DNA of 64,000 nucleotides from Tieghemostelium lacteum. Lineage: Eukaryota > Evosea > Eumycetozoa > Dictyosteliales > Raperosteliaceae. The translations under genes and the position numbers were made by a program. The stretch is taken from the NCBI GenBank assembly GCA_001606155.1, contig LODT01000031.1:496001-560000 (forward strand). The letters run 5' to 3'. The notes under the pieces were generated by a model that saw only the letters and a program-made list of their open reading frames with translations, did not search any database and had not been told where the DNA came from. Below are positions 22,831-34,239 of the stretch, in pieces. How positions within the stretch are numbered: position 1 is the first letter of the stretch; every line of letters begins with the position of its first letter.

Positions 22831-25800
22831 TTATAGCTTTATTTTCTTAACTTGTAAATGTTTACCATTTATCAAAAGATTTGTAATTATATTTGAATCG
22901 ATGACTTCGCAAAGAGGATTCACAGCAAGACATGCTTTTTCCATTTGAATAACATCTGGAGTCTTGGTTTTAATGTTACCAACAAAGAAATGAGTAATAT
23001 GTCTATCTTTGGTAAAATCAGCAACTGATTTACACTCGTATACTTGTGCACCACCACTCTTTAAAATAAATTCCCAAGTTTGACTGTTTTTGAATTGGCA
23101 GATTGCCACATGACATTCTGAGAATAGTCTTTTCTTTTTTGTAGTTACAGAAGAACGACATTTGAATGGAACTGTTGCCCAAATTTGCACAGTTGGGGAG
23201 ATGATATCTGGTGTGATTTTTGATAGATCCCATTCATAGGGTTCTTCGTTAACAAATGTACCTTTAGTTCGTAATGCATCATAATAGCCTGATGTGAGAA
23301 TCCAAATACCAGCAGCACATGAACATAGCATCTTCTCGGACTTTATAGGAGATGCGGATATCAAATGAGTTGTAACACTCGGTACAAAGTTTTCATCAAC
23401 TACACCACCAAGTTTCTGAATGAGTGCCATAATTTCATAGTAAATGGACCCAGCCTCTTTTGCAAATCCTGATAAAAGGAAATGTGGTGGTCCTTGTTGA
23501 TTATTGGCAATTGAGTAATGTCCATATGATGAATTTGAATTGGATAACAGGTTAATATGGTTATTATTCTGGTTGATACCGTTACTATTATTCTGTTGAT
23601 TTAATATTGAACTTTGAGGTTGAATATTTTGAACTTGTGGAATTTTAGTGCTATTTAGAATAGGTGGTGGTTGAGGAGGTGGCATGGTTTGATTTAGTAA
23701 ATCAAGTATTTTCTGTTGCTGTTGTTGTTCTGTTTTCTGTACATATGGAGTCTCTAATAGTTTCTTTTTCTTTTTTAATTCAGATATCTCACCGTAAGTT
23801 ACCATCTGGCTGTTAGGATCTTGGGTAAAACTATAATCCTCATCGTAACTACCAACATTAACCCCATCATCAATTTCAAAAGATTCCGACATTTCATCAC
23901 TGTCTACATTATTAGCAGCAGCATTACTCTTTACAATAGAGTCAAGAGTCAATATTTTATCTCTATCATTTTGAATAATCATTAAATTTGCTTTATGATT
24001 ACTACCACTATCACCAAGATGTGATTTCAAAGGCTTATTAAAGTGACCTTGAAATATATTATGAGAGCTATTTTGATTGTTATTCTCTTGTTTTGGTAAT
24101 ACATTTAATGTATCAATAAGTTTACTAAGTGGATTGGACTGTGTTGCTAAAATTGGTTGTATAGGTTGTAATATTTCATTATTATTAATATTATTATTAT
24201 TATTATGTACAAGGTTTCTATTATTATTATTATTTGCAAACTCTTCTTTTTTTTCTATTTGTTTTACTGATTGAACTTGTTGTGGTTTTTCATCAGTTTG
24301 CTTTTTATTGGTTTGTTCAACATGTTGATGATCTACTGTGGTGGATATATTTGTAGTAATATTTTGAATTGCAGGTCTTTCAGTCATTACAATATCCTGA
24401 TCCATATCTAAACTAGTATTATTATTATTATTATTTTGTTGAATAAATTTACTACTACCACTCGGATTGAACAACTGTGATGGTGTTCTAGAAAGTGATT
24501 GAAATTTACCAATAGAATCTTCGTCATCATTATTAGGTAGATGTTGAGGTAATTGCATATCATGTACTATATCCATACTATCAACATTTTGTAAATGTTG
24601 TGGTTTCTGTACGGTATTTGTAGTTGAGTAATTTGTAAGCATTCTATTTCCAGTTGTATAGTTTTCCTCTGGAAGTCTTGCACCCTCTCTGATTGAATCT
24701 ATAATCCACTGATCACTTACAATGTGCACCTTATCTCTATGTTTTTGTGCTATTGTATATTTAGAACTTGAAGTGGAAGTTGTAATCAAATGTGTTATAG
24801 TAGTAGGTTTGAATTCACTCATAAACTTTGCACCCTGTGCCTTAACAGCCATTCTGATAAAAGAAGTTTCAGTCTGAGTATATCCAGAAGCTGTCATGGA
24901 AAGTCCACGGAATAATCCAAGTTTTTTAACAGGTCTGAAAATTGCACAATCATCTAAACCATAGAGAAAGTTATCTGAATTACATTTATCAAACCATTCT
25001 ATAGATACAACAGGTGTCCTGCATGCAGCACCAAATTGATTATTTTTCTCATGTGGTGCTAAAATGTAGTCAACATTCATAGATGATGATGACCATGTAT
25101 TTGGCATCTCTTGTATATTAATTACATTGGTGAAACATGACAAGTGTTTATACATTTGTTCATATTGTTCATCTGAGAAATTCGTTATGACAAAAAACTT
25201 GTCTTTGAAGACTTGTGGTATAAATGGAACCATTTGATGTACACCATTATTTACATCATTAGCATAACTCTGCTGTGCATTGGTAGGTACAGTACCACTA
25301 CTGCTACTATTATATGTATTGGTAAATGTATTTGGTGCTGGTGTTGAATGGAATATCTTTCGTTTAAATGAATTTGGAGGTGCTGTCACTGTATTACTGC
25401 TACTAAGATTATTATTTATAATATTATTTGTTGATGTTGATGATGAACTTGATTGTAATCCAAGTGAATTTGATGTATTCGATCTAGATGTACCTCCAGT
25501 TGAAGAAGATAGTGAAGATATTGATTTGTTTTTTTGTGATATTATTAAATTGTTTTGTGGATAATTTTGCTGTTGTTGTTGAGGTGGAAGTGGTAAGGGC
25601 TGTTGTTGGTTATCGAAATTTATTATATAAGGCTGCATTTCTAAAGGATATCCAGCATCATAAGATTTAATTAACCAATCAAGTGAAAGTATTGGTATTT
25701 TCCATAAAACTGCATAATCAGTTTTCTTTGATTGTACACCATTACAAATCAATAGTGTGCATGTGTTCATTAAGTTAGCACTAAATTGACCACCTCCATC

Positions 25801-26575
25801 ATTTACCAATTGCTGGGTTTTTGATCTGTCTTCCTCTAAATATCCAGTCACTGAAATTAACATTCCTGAAAATACTGGAAACCTAAAATCTTTGGTATTG
25901 AGAAACGATGTCTTTTCCCAACACTCTTGAACCCAATCTGGTCTAACTACTATTGTACCTTTCGACATTAGATGTTTAGCCTTCAAGTTAATCATCTTTG
26001 CTACAATGTGACTAGGTGCTGATTTATTAGTTATAGTTTGAATAAAATCCGCAGACATTGCCCTTAAATAAAACTCTAATGTTTTCTATATTATATATAT
26101 ATTCTCTATATTAGTAAACTAAAACCTTTTTGTTGAAAACATAGATTCCAAGAAAATAATTACTTTTGTATCATCATCAAAACCTGTTACAGAAATTGAT
26201 ATATTCTCTAAACACTTTGAATATATAGGGTGTTGTTTGATTCCCTCAATGTTTAAAGGTGTTCTCTCCCTTATAGATTCATTAAAATATGGTACACCAA
26301 TGATATATTTACCCTCGTCTCTATATTTTAAAAACTCTTCCTATAGTTAAAGAAGTGTGAGTATCATACTAATAAATCCAAAGAATGTAAAGAAGTTATC
26401 TACATACACTTCCAAAATCGTCTAATATATATATACAACCAACTGGTGGATAATTGAATACCTTTTTACCACCATGTTGGATAATCTGGTTAGATATTAC
26501 AGCTCCAATTCTATCTTTAATTAAACTATCTGGAACATAAAAATCTAAACCATTAAAAAGAGTTTCTTTGTTCAT
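22831..26575 (-). CDS. TopBP1/Dpb11-like multi-BRCT DNA damage and replication scaffold
   Basis: Three exons, complement(22831..26085, 26164..26340, 26408..26575), with introns of 78 and 67 bp, all phase 0; 1199 residues. At least seven BRCT-like units are readable. They are an atypical one at residues ~1-100 (FYVPDSLIKDRIGAVI), one split by intron 2 (ISVTGFDDDTK then KTLEFYLRAM, ending VVRPDWVQECW), ISVTGYLEEDR...ILSLDWLIKSY, FFVITNFSDEQ...VVSIEWFDKC, LSMTASGYTQTE...IVSDQWIIDSI, and two near the C-terminus (LLSGFAKEAGSI; CHVAICQFKNS). The arrangement of an N-terminal BRCT0-1-2 cluster, a central pair and a C-terminal pair resembles TopBP1, which binds phosphorylated 9-1-1 and replication factors. 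Linkers are Asn/Gln/Ser-rich. The start MNKETLFNG is the first ATG of a clean frame. Confidence 0.85.
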
Positions 26576-27044
26576 TTATATAAATAAGTGAAAATGTGCA
26601 TTTTTTTTTTTTTTCATTTTTTCAAATTTCTACTAAATTTAATTTTAAAATTCAATTACATTTACATTATCAATGAGATAACAATAATATTTCTTCAATT
26701 CTCTTTTTACCACAATTAACACTACACATATCTTTCCCCCTTTTTAACTATTGTTGTTGAAACACAACTCTTATAATCCCCACCATTACTTTAAAAAAAC
26801 TTAAAACAAAAATCAAAGAGGGTGAACCTTAATTGTGATTATATGTGTGTGTGTTTCATTTTGAAAAAACCTATTTGTTGATGCCAAAAGTGTTATAATA
26901 GTACATTTTATTACAATGTGTGAGTGTGGTGCTCATTTACTTCTCTATGCTTTTTTGGAGTTTTTTCTAAATAGCATTATTCATTATTATAAATCTACTA
27001 CACTCTCCATTATAATATAAAACTTATTTATTAGAATAATAACT
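26576..27044. other. Divergent promoter spacer
   Basis: Between the divergent BRCT and F-box genes. It holds oligo-T and oligo-A runs, a GTGTGTGTGT stretch near 26843-26855 and several CTTTTT/CCCCC tracts. No RNA gene or coding segment is visible. Confidence 0.4.
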
Positions 27045-28454
27045 ATGTTTCAAAACCTTTCAGATGAAATTTCATTGTTAATTATCAAAAAACTTTCAAT
27101 TAGAGATATATTGAGTCTTCTCAGTGTCAATAAACATCTCAATCACTTGATATCATCTAATAGTATAGTATGGAAGAATTTATATTTTAATATATTTCAA
27201 CAATTGATACCATTCATTGCACAATATAAACAAAATCAATGCATACAAAAGGAATTGAGTAAGTTAGTACTCAAAGACACCGAAGATAGTGAAGATCCTG
27301 GAAGTAAGATCAATTGGAAACTAAGATACCTATCCTACCACACCTCTGAATCCAATTGGTCTAATGGAAGATACCAAGTAACCACCATTGACGGTAAACA
27401 AGGTGGAATATTCTCTTTGGCATTTAAGAAAGATCTACTCATTACTGGCAGTAGTGATAAATTATTAAAATTATGGAAACTTGAGAAAAAAGATCGTAAT
27501 CAGCCATATACTGTCAGATCATTCTCAGAAATCCCAGGACACAATGGTTGGATATGGTCTATACAACTTAAAAAATCAAATTGTTACAGTTCTTGTCAAA
27601 ATGGTGATATTATAGTAACCCCAATCTCACAATACCTTGAAAATAATTTTAATAATAATAATATTCATAATGAACACCCACTCCCACAACCACACCACAT
27701 TCATAGAATTAAAGGACATAAAGGAGCAGTTTGGAAAACATGTGTAGATAGAAACTCTGGTAATTATTTAATTAGTTGTGGTAGTGATTCTACCATAAAA
27801 CTATGGGATATTGAAAGTAAAACTCTGGTTAGTAATGTAGGGAGACATATGGATTGTGTATTAGCACTAAGTAACAATTCACATGATACCAATATCATAG
27901 CCTCTGGTTCTACTGACCACACTGTCGCACTCTGGGATTACAGAACTGATGAAGGACCTCTACAAATCATTCGTGGTTTCAGTTGTTCCATTTCCTCACT
28001 AGATTTTAAAAATCACCTACTTTTAAGTGCTGCCGAAGATGGATACATTCGATTAAATGATATTAGAATGAATAACAATAACAACAGCTACAATTCTAAT
28101 TTCATTTTTAAAATGTTAGCTCACAATGATGAAATTAGAGTGATTAGGAATAAGTATAATAGATTAGTAACTGTATCTAATGATAGATGTGTAACTGTTT
28201 GGGATAGTTCATCATTGTGTTCTCTTGATAGTCAAATCACACAGAAGTATCAGTGTAAAGGACATACTGGGTCTGTGGTTTCTATGATGTTTAGTAAAGA
28301 TAAAATCATTAGTGGTTCACTAGATTCCACTATTAAAATTTGGGATTTTTCAACAACTATAAAAAATCAAAGTAAATCTGGCACCACACCATGTTCAAAA
28401 GAACTAAAGCAACAGAATAAAAGAAACCTATTACAGCGATATTGGTTTAATTAA
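27045..28454 (+). CDS. F-box and WD40-repeat protein
   Basis: Single exon, 469 residues. The F-box lies at residues 1-50 (FQNLSDEISLLIIKKLSIRDILSLLSVNK), the segment that binds Skp1 in SCF ubiquitin ligases. From about residue 110 there are six or seven WD40 repeats. Clear blades end ITGSSDKLLKLWKL, ISCGSDSTIKLWDI, IASGSTDHTVALWDY, LSAAEDGYIRLNDI, VTVSNDRCVTVWDS and ISGSLDSTIKIWDF. The overall architecture matches substrate-recognition subunits of the FBXW type. The substrate is unknown. A short Asn/His insert lies near residue 205. It is complete and ends in TAA. Confidence 0.9.
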   Translation: MFQNLSDEISLLIIKKLSIRDILSLLSVNKHLNHLISSNSIVWKNLYFNIFQQLIPFIAQYKQNQCIQKELSKLVLKDTEDSEDPGSKINWKLRYLSYHTSESNWSNGRYQVTTIDGKQGGIFSLAFKKDLLITGSSDKLLKLWKLEKKDRNQPYTVRSFSEIPGHNGWIWSIQLKKSNCYSSCQNGDIIVTPISQYLENNFNNNNIHNEHPLPQPHHIHRIKGHKGAVWKTCVDRNSGNYLISCGSDSTIKLWDIESKTLVSNVGRHMDCVLALSNNSHDTNIIASGSTDHTVALWDYRTDEGPLQIIRGFSCSISSLDFKNHLLLSAAEDGYIRLNDIRMNNNNNSYNSNFIFKMLAHNDEIRVIRNKYNRLVTVSNDRCVTVWDSSSLCSLDSQITQKYQCKGHTGSVVSMMFSKDKIISGSLDSTIKIWDFSTTIKNQSKSGTTPCSKELKQQNKRNLLQRYWFN

Positions 28455-28555
28455 TGAATCTAGATCTAAAATAAATTAAAAAAAACAATTGGAATATATT
28501 CAAAGAAATAATTGAAACACATGTCGCTAAATGTTGTTATTCGGAGTTCGTTAAA

Positions 28556-28575
28556 TCTTCCAATGTGTTGGAAGA
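28556..28575. repeat. Short perfect inverted repeat
   Basis: TCTTCCAA and TTGGAAGA flank a four-base TGTG loop, about 100 bases after the F-box gene and 150 before the first dehydrogenase. It could be a hairpin in the 3' UTR or a palindromic protein site. Confidence 0.45.
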
Positions 28576-28723
28576 AGATTCTTTTCAAAAAAACATGTTT
28601 ACAACAAACTATGAATTTTTTTTTTTGAATTGAATTATTTATAAATTAAAAAAATATCAGATTGTTTAATTTCATAAATTAAAGAAATCTATACAATTAA
28701 ATATTTATTTATAAAACTATAAA

Positions 28724-29614
28724 ATGTCACAAAGTAATAATCAAGTTTGGTATGTAACTGGTGTCAGTGCTGGTATTGGTTTGAATCTTGTTATTGTTCT
28801 TTTACAAAAAGGTTATAAAGTTGTAGGAACAACACGTTCAGTTGAGAAAACAGTAGCAAGAGTCAATGAAGTTGTTGATAAATCAATCACTGAAAAGAAT
28901 TTGTTAGTATTACAAGTTGATCTTGTAAATGAAGAATCTATTGAAAACTCATTGAAAAAAGCAGTTGAGAAATTTGGAAAGATTGATGTAGTTGTAAATA
29001 ATGCTGGCTTTGGATTAGTTGGGGCTATTGAAGAGGTATCTGATAAAGAAGCAAGAGAACAATTTGATGTCAATTTCTTTGGTTTATTAAATGTTTGTAG
29101 AAAATCATTGCCATTACTAAGAGAATCTGCTAAATCCAAACCAGAAGGAAGCGGATCAAGAATCTATAATATCTCATCAGTAGCAGGTATCATTCCATTT
29201 GGTGCCTTTGGTATCTATTGTGCTAGTAAATTTGCAGTTGAGGGTTTGAGTGGGTCATTAGCCAACGAAGCTAAAGCATTCAATGTTCAAGTCACTGCTG
29301 TAAATTTAGGATATTTCAGAACTGAGTTCCTTCACAGTACCTCATATGTTCAAGCTAAAGAAAAGAACCCACTTTATGCTCAAGTACACAAAACTATTGA
29401 AGTTCATGCTGAAGCAATTAACAATAATCAACCTGGATCACCAATCAAAGCTGCTGAAGTCTTAATCAAATTAGCCAATGAATCCAATCCACCAGTCAAC
29501 TTAGCACTAGGTACAGACTCCTACCAATACATTGAAAAACATCAAAATACAGTCAAAGCTGAATTTGAAAAATACAGAGAAATTGGTCAATCAACTGACT
29601 ATGATAAAAAATAA
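28724..29614 (+). CDS. Short-chain dehydrogenase/reductase, copy 1
   Basis: Single exon, 296 residues. It is a classical SDR with a Rossmann fold: TGVSAGIG (cofactor glycine motif) near the start, NNAGFG, catalytic Ser in YNISSVAG, and Tyr165-x3-Lys169 in YCASK. The basic residue in GTTRSVEK after beta-2 suggests NADP(H) preference. An N-terminal MSQSNNQ tag is shared with the next gene. The substrate is unknown. It is closely related to annotated dictyostelid and bacterial 'oxidoreductase, SDR family' proteins. It lies 258 bp upstream of a nearly identical copy in the same orientation, so this is a tandem duplication. Confidence 0.92.
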   Translation: MSQSNNQVWYVTGVSAGIGLNLVIVLLQKGYKVVGTTRSVEKTVARVNEVVDKSITEKNLLVLQVDLVNEESIENSLKKAVEKFGKIDVVVNNAGFGLVGAIEEVSDKEAREQFDVNFFGLLNVCRKSLPLLRESAKSKPEGSGSRIYNISSVAGIIPFGAFGIYCASKFAVEGLSGSLANEAKAFNVQVTAVNLGYFRTEFLHSTSYVQAKEKNPLYAQVHKTIEVHAEAINNNQPGSPIKAAEVLIKLANESNPPVNLALGTDSYQYIEKHQNTVKAEFEKYREIGQSTDYDKK

Positions 29615-29872
29615 ATCAATTGACAAGTGTCAATATTAACAAAATTTGGTGAATACATAAATGTCTAGATATTTAAATTAAGTTTTTAACCTTAATTCAT
29701 GGAATAAATATATGAATTGTTTTAAGATTTACTTCTATTTACTTTAAGTCCTTCCATGCAGACTTCTAAAATTCTGTGAAGAAGTGGAAGATAAATCTAC
29801 AAGTATGAAATTAAATATATAAATTTATTTTCTTCAAACAAAGAAAATCTATAATTAAATATTAGTTATAAA

Positions 29873-30754
29873 ATGTCACAAAGTAATAATCAAGTTTGGT
29901 ATGTAACTGGTGCAAGTGCTGGTATTGGTTTGAACCTTTTAATTGTACTTTTACAAAAGGGTTATCAAGTTGTAGGAACAACACGTTCAGTTGAGAAAAC
30001 AATTGCAAGAATCAATGAAGTTGTTGATAAATCAGTCACTGAAAAGAATTTATTAGTATTACAAGTTGATCTTGTCAATGAAGAATCTATCGAAAATTCA
30101 TTGAAAAAAGCAGTTGAGAAATTTGGAAAGATTGATGTAGTTGTAAATAATGCTGGCTTTGGGTTGGTTGGTGCTGTTGAAGAAATTTCAGATAAAGAAG
30201 CAAGAGAACAATTTGATATCAATTTCTTTGGTGTTTTAAATGTTTGTAGAAAATCAGTTCAATATCTAAGAGAATCCGCTAAATCCAAACCAGAAGGAAG
30301 AGGATCAAGAATCTATAACATCTCATCTGTTGGTGGTATAGTACCATTTGCAGCATTTGGTGTCTATAGTGCCAGTAAATTTGCAGTTGAGGGTTTAAAT
30401 GGTGCATTAGCATCAGAAGTCAAACCACATAACATTCAAGTTACTTCTGTAAATTTAGGATATTTCAGAACTGAATTTCTAAATAGTACATCCTATGTAC
30501 AAGCTAAATCTAAAAACCCACTCTATACCGAGGTTCACAAAACTATTGATGCTCATGCTAATGCCATCAATAATAATCAACCTGGATCACCAATCAAAGC
30601 TGCTGAAGTCTTGATTAAAATTGCTAATGAGGCCAATCCACCTGTTAACTTAGCTTTGGGTGCAGATGCCTATGAATACATTGGCAAACATCAAAATGCA
30701 GTCAAATCTGAATTTGAAAAATACAGAGAAATTGGTCATTCAACTGACTTTTGA
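29873..30754 (+). CDS. Short-chain dehydrogenase/reductase, copy 2
   Basis: Single exon, 293 residues. It is very similar to the upstream gene along its whole length, with TGASAGIG, NNAGFG, YNISSVGG and YSASK catalytic motifs all intact. Differences are scattered (for example Cys to Ser inside the YxxxK motif and AKAFNV to VKPHNI), and codon changes are mostly silent. Both copies therefore appear to be under selection. It ends in TGA followed at once by an overlapping TAA in another frame, while copy 1 ends in TAA. The ~45 bases before each ATG are also alike (AATCTATA-AATTAAATAT then TATAAAATGTCAC), so the duplicated unit included the proximal promoter. Confidence 0.92.
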   Translation: MSQSNNQVWYVTGASAGIGLNLLIVLLQKGYQVVGTTRSVEKTIARINEVVDKSVTEKNLLVLQVDLVNEESIENSLKKAVEKFGKIDVVVNNAGFGLVGAVEEISDKEAREQFDINFFGVLNVCRKSVQYLRESAKSKPEGRGSRIYNISSVGGIVPFAAFGVYSASKFAVEGLNGALASEVKPHNIQVTSVNLGYFRTEFLNSTSYVQAKSKNPLYTEVHKTIDAHANAINNNQPGSPIKAAEVLIKIANEANPPVNLALGADAYEYIGKHQNAVKSEFEKYREIGHSTDF

Positions 30755-30970
30755 TAAATTATAATACTTTAATTATTTGAAAATAAATATGTTTTTTTTT
30801 GTTATTTATTAATGTATTGTGTGTGTAGTGATAAGACTATATGTTGATGATATATTTAATAAAACTATATTATAATTATTAATGTATTATACCTCTTGTT
30901 TTGAAAAAATTGGTGAGGGAAGTATAATATTGATATTATTACAATGTTTGGACCCTTTTGACATTGGACT

Positions 30971-33920
30971 TTAGAGCTTATTGCCAATTTCACCTTCCAA
31001 TTTAAGATCATTTTCTTGTATATCAATAGTGGTTTGGTACTTGTTAATGGCTTCAGTTAGGGCATCATGAAGAAGTTTACCTTCATTATCTCTACAGATA
31101 ATCTTTCTCTTGTGAGCCTCAGATTTGAATTTAATCCAAACTACATCTTTAACCTCTTGGTCACAATGTACCTCCTCAATGCCAGCAAATGAATTTTCTG
31201 ATTTTATAGACTGTTGATCCAAGTTTAGAAGAGAATCAATAGTGAGTTTAAAGATACGTTCTTGATGTTTACCGGCATTGTTGACTTTAATAACCTTGAA
31301 TTCAGTAGGTAATGGAGGTCTCTGAAGTTGATGTTGAGCAATTCTAGCCAACCCCATTTTGAATCCAGTTTCAAAGATGTCTTGTAAGATATGGTCTCTT
31401 TCCAACTCATGATTACACACATATTTTCTATTGTTTGCCTCTAAAGAGTTACCTTTCAGTGTCAAGAACCCCAATCTAGCTCCTCCACTAGTAGGTCTAT
31501 CAGTATTAAAAGAAGTAGGAGCATGTCCAAATTTCATATAGATTTCAGTTGACCCTAAGCGAGATGATATCTCTTCAATCTGATCGATTCTCTTTTCATT
31601 TTGAATTCTTTTAGTCTTTGGGTCAATATTTAAAAGAGAGTTGCTAGTGAACTTTATCAATCTCTCTTGTCTCTTGCCTTTACTATTGACCTTTACAACC
31701 CTGTAACTCTTTGTAATGAAATCCTTGCTAGTCTCAGGCAAAGCAATATTCTCAATGTCAATATAAGGTGTCAACTGCTTCCAATTATAGACCTCCACAA
31801 TCTTCTTTTTGAGTTTTCTCGATGTAAAAGGTCTGAGGAAATAGACCAAAGCTCTAGTGTAAGCACTGGGATGAATAATGAATATATTATCAACATTCTT
31901 CTTATACTTTCTAGCAAAGACCTGAGAGAGTTTAGGCAAATGTGTAAACAAAGTTCCTTTAAGATCAGGTGGATGTGCCCAAGACATATCCAAAATCAGA
32001 GTATAAGGTGCATTCACTGCATTATCCATAACTTTGAATATATGAGCAATCAATGGATTATAGTTATCAAAAACCTCTGGTTTTATACGATTGGCAATCA
32101 AATAGAATACAGCTTTATCATGCTTGTCGTTTGGACCCTGGTAGAGGAACCTGGCTCTCTCCAACATATAAGTACAATCATCAAATGCACTATTTAACGA
32201 TGCACCTCCATTGGGTGTTAATTCTTCCGAGGCATCTGTCTCCCTCTTTTTCTTTTCATTCTTAGTCTTTGGTGATGGACCTAGTTCTTTGAGAATCTCT
32301 AATATTCTGATAGCAGTCTTATTTCCAGATGCCAATTTTAACTGAATCTTTTCTCTATAGACATCAAATATTCTATGTAAATCAAAAAGATCTTGAATTT
32401 CAATATTCTTTATATAAGAATCCCAAGGTGATGCTGTATACATATTCTTTTTTTGTGTGGTGGTTGTGGTGGAAGTGGAACTTGTGTTTTTGCTATTTAC
32501 ACTAGGACTTTGACCAGGTGCATAGGTAGATGGTGTTGTAACTAACCATTTAGATTTTACACCTGGTTTATCATCTGATTTACTACTATTGTTACTACTA
32601 TTGTTACTACTACTAATACTACTAATACTACTATTACTACTATTACTACTACCTCCACTGCTAGAGAGTGTTGAACCTGTTGCTGTACTGGAAGATGAAG
32701 ATGATGCACTGCCACCAGATTTATTCAAATAGGGTATGGAAATACCTTCTAAATCCGACCACTTATTTTGAGGCATCAAAGGATCTTTACAAATCATATT
32801 AAAATAATTTGACATTTTCTTTTCATTTCTACTTATAAAATCATTCATACATGTCATAAACTCTTCTTTACCTCCAAATAAAACTCCATTAGATGCATTC
32901 TAATATTCAATGAAAAAGGGAGAAGTGTTAGGAGATTAATATTATTCAAATAATAAGATTTTAAAAGAATTAATAATAATAACATACTTGTAAAACTTTT
33001 GCTAAAAGTACAAGATTTCTTCTGGATCTGTTGGTAGGTACAATATCTGATGAAATCAATTTAGAATACTCCGGTGTCACAATGGCAGGTGAAAAGAATC
33101 TTAACATTATGAAACCACCTACTAGAGGTGTAAGTGACTCTGGTGCATATCTAAGAGCACTCTCTGCAGTATAGTCTGCAATGGCTCTAATCTCTCTTGG
33201 CATTTCTTCTATAACTGTTGGATCTGTAATTCTATCTAAAAACATTTGACTGACTTCATTAAGATTCTCTATATTCTCCCTAAGTTCATCTTCAGGGTCT
33301 CTCTTTTCATAAGCTTGATATCCATCACCTTCATCATTATAGGCATTTAATTTTCTAGGATCGACTTCCAATTTCAAATCCTTATCTATAGATACTTTTG
33401 TAACGAGATCACTCAATACAAATCTTAAATAATTTGCACCTATTAATCCTATTTAATTATCATAATTATTGTTGTTATTATTGATATTTTTCATTTTGTT
33501 TTAAAATTTGGATTGTGGTGTGGGGGTATACTTACTAACATAGGCACCTTCAATTTTATTAACTATATTATTACCTCTGAGAATAGATCCCTCACCTTCA
33601 GAAGAAACTTTACTATTAAATTCATTATAAATTAGATCTTTAATCAAAGGTAATGTTCTATTAGCAGCTGTAAATATATTAACAATAACTTTTGAAAAAT
33701 TATCAACTTCTGAATTATCTATCAAATTGGCAAATAATCTTGTAAATCTATATATATTATTCATCCAATTAGAATTCTAAATACTATAATATATATATCC
33801 TCCTCTATAAACATACACAGTATCTTTTATACAAAGGTCAGTCAATTCACCATACAACTGAGTGCTATTCAACCATGCATTCCTTTTCCATTGAAGTGAT
33901 AGTTTATCAATTGGATCCAT
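30971..33920 (-). CDS. RasGAP protein with Sec14-like and tandem PH-like domains
   Basis: Four exons, complement(30971..32899, 32988..33448, 33536..33776, 33819..33920); introns 88, 87 and 42 bp; about 910 residues. The RasGAP domain occupies residues ~35-300. The arginine finger is in SILRGNNI, then YVRLIGANYL (restored by splicing), the FLR-type motif IMLRFFSPAIVTP, and NASNGVLFGG across the last intron. A Ser-rich linker follows. A CRAL-TRIO/Sec14-type lipid-binding domain lies at about 505-655 (APYTLILDMSWAHPP, IFIIHPSAYTR). Two similar PH-like units then follow, each opening with a KVNxxGKxQER motif near residues ~675 and ~810. It likely terminates Ras signalling at membranes. The GAP-plus-Sec14 pairing recalls neurofibromin, but the protein is far shorter. 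The start at 33920 is provisional, since the frame just upstream follows a possible splice acceptor. Confidence 0.82.
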
Positions 33921-34239
33921 ACTCTCAGTAGATTGTAGTAATGACTAGAATCCAAATAAAAGTATGATACGTCAAAGCCTCTATGACTAAAAAAAAAAAA
34001 GTCCTCCAAAAAATATCTTTTTTATTTTTTTTTTCAAACTATGATTCTATTCAAACAAAGAAAAGTTCTATTTTGAATCCCATCTGAAATCTAGATTTTT
34101 ATTATGAGATAAATATAAATTGTGTTTATTATTTTTGTTATTTTTTTTTTCACTTTTGAGTTGATTTAAATTACTACTATCTTCCGACCAACGATATTCA
34201 TGAAAACATATTTTATTTTCAAGATTTCTAATTAAAATA
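33921..34239. other. Spacer between RasGAP start and Rab gene end
   Basis: Contains AT-rich sequence with a long A run at 33989-34000. An in-frame acceptor-like TTCTAG lies immediately upstream of the RasGAP start. An additional 5' exon of that gene could lie here, but I could not find a convincing one. No RNA gene is seen. Confidence 0.35.
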
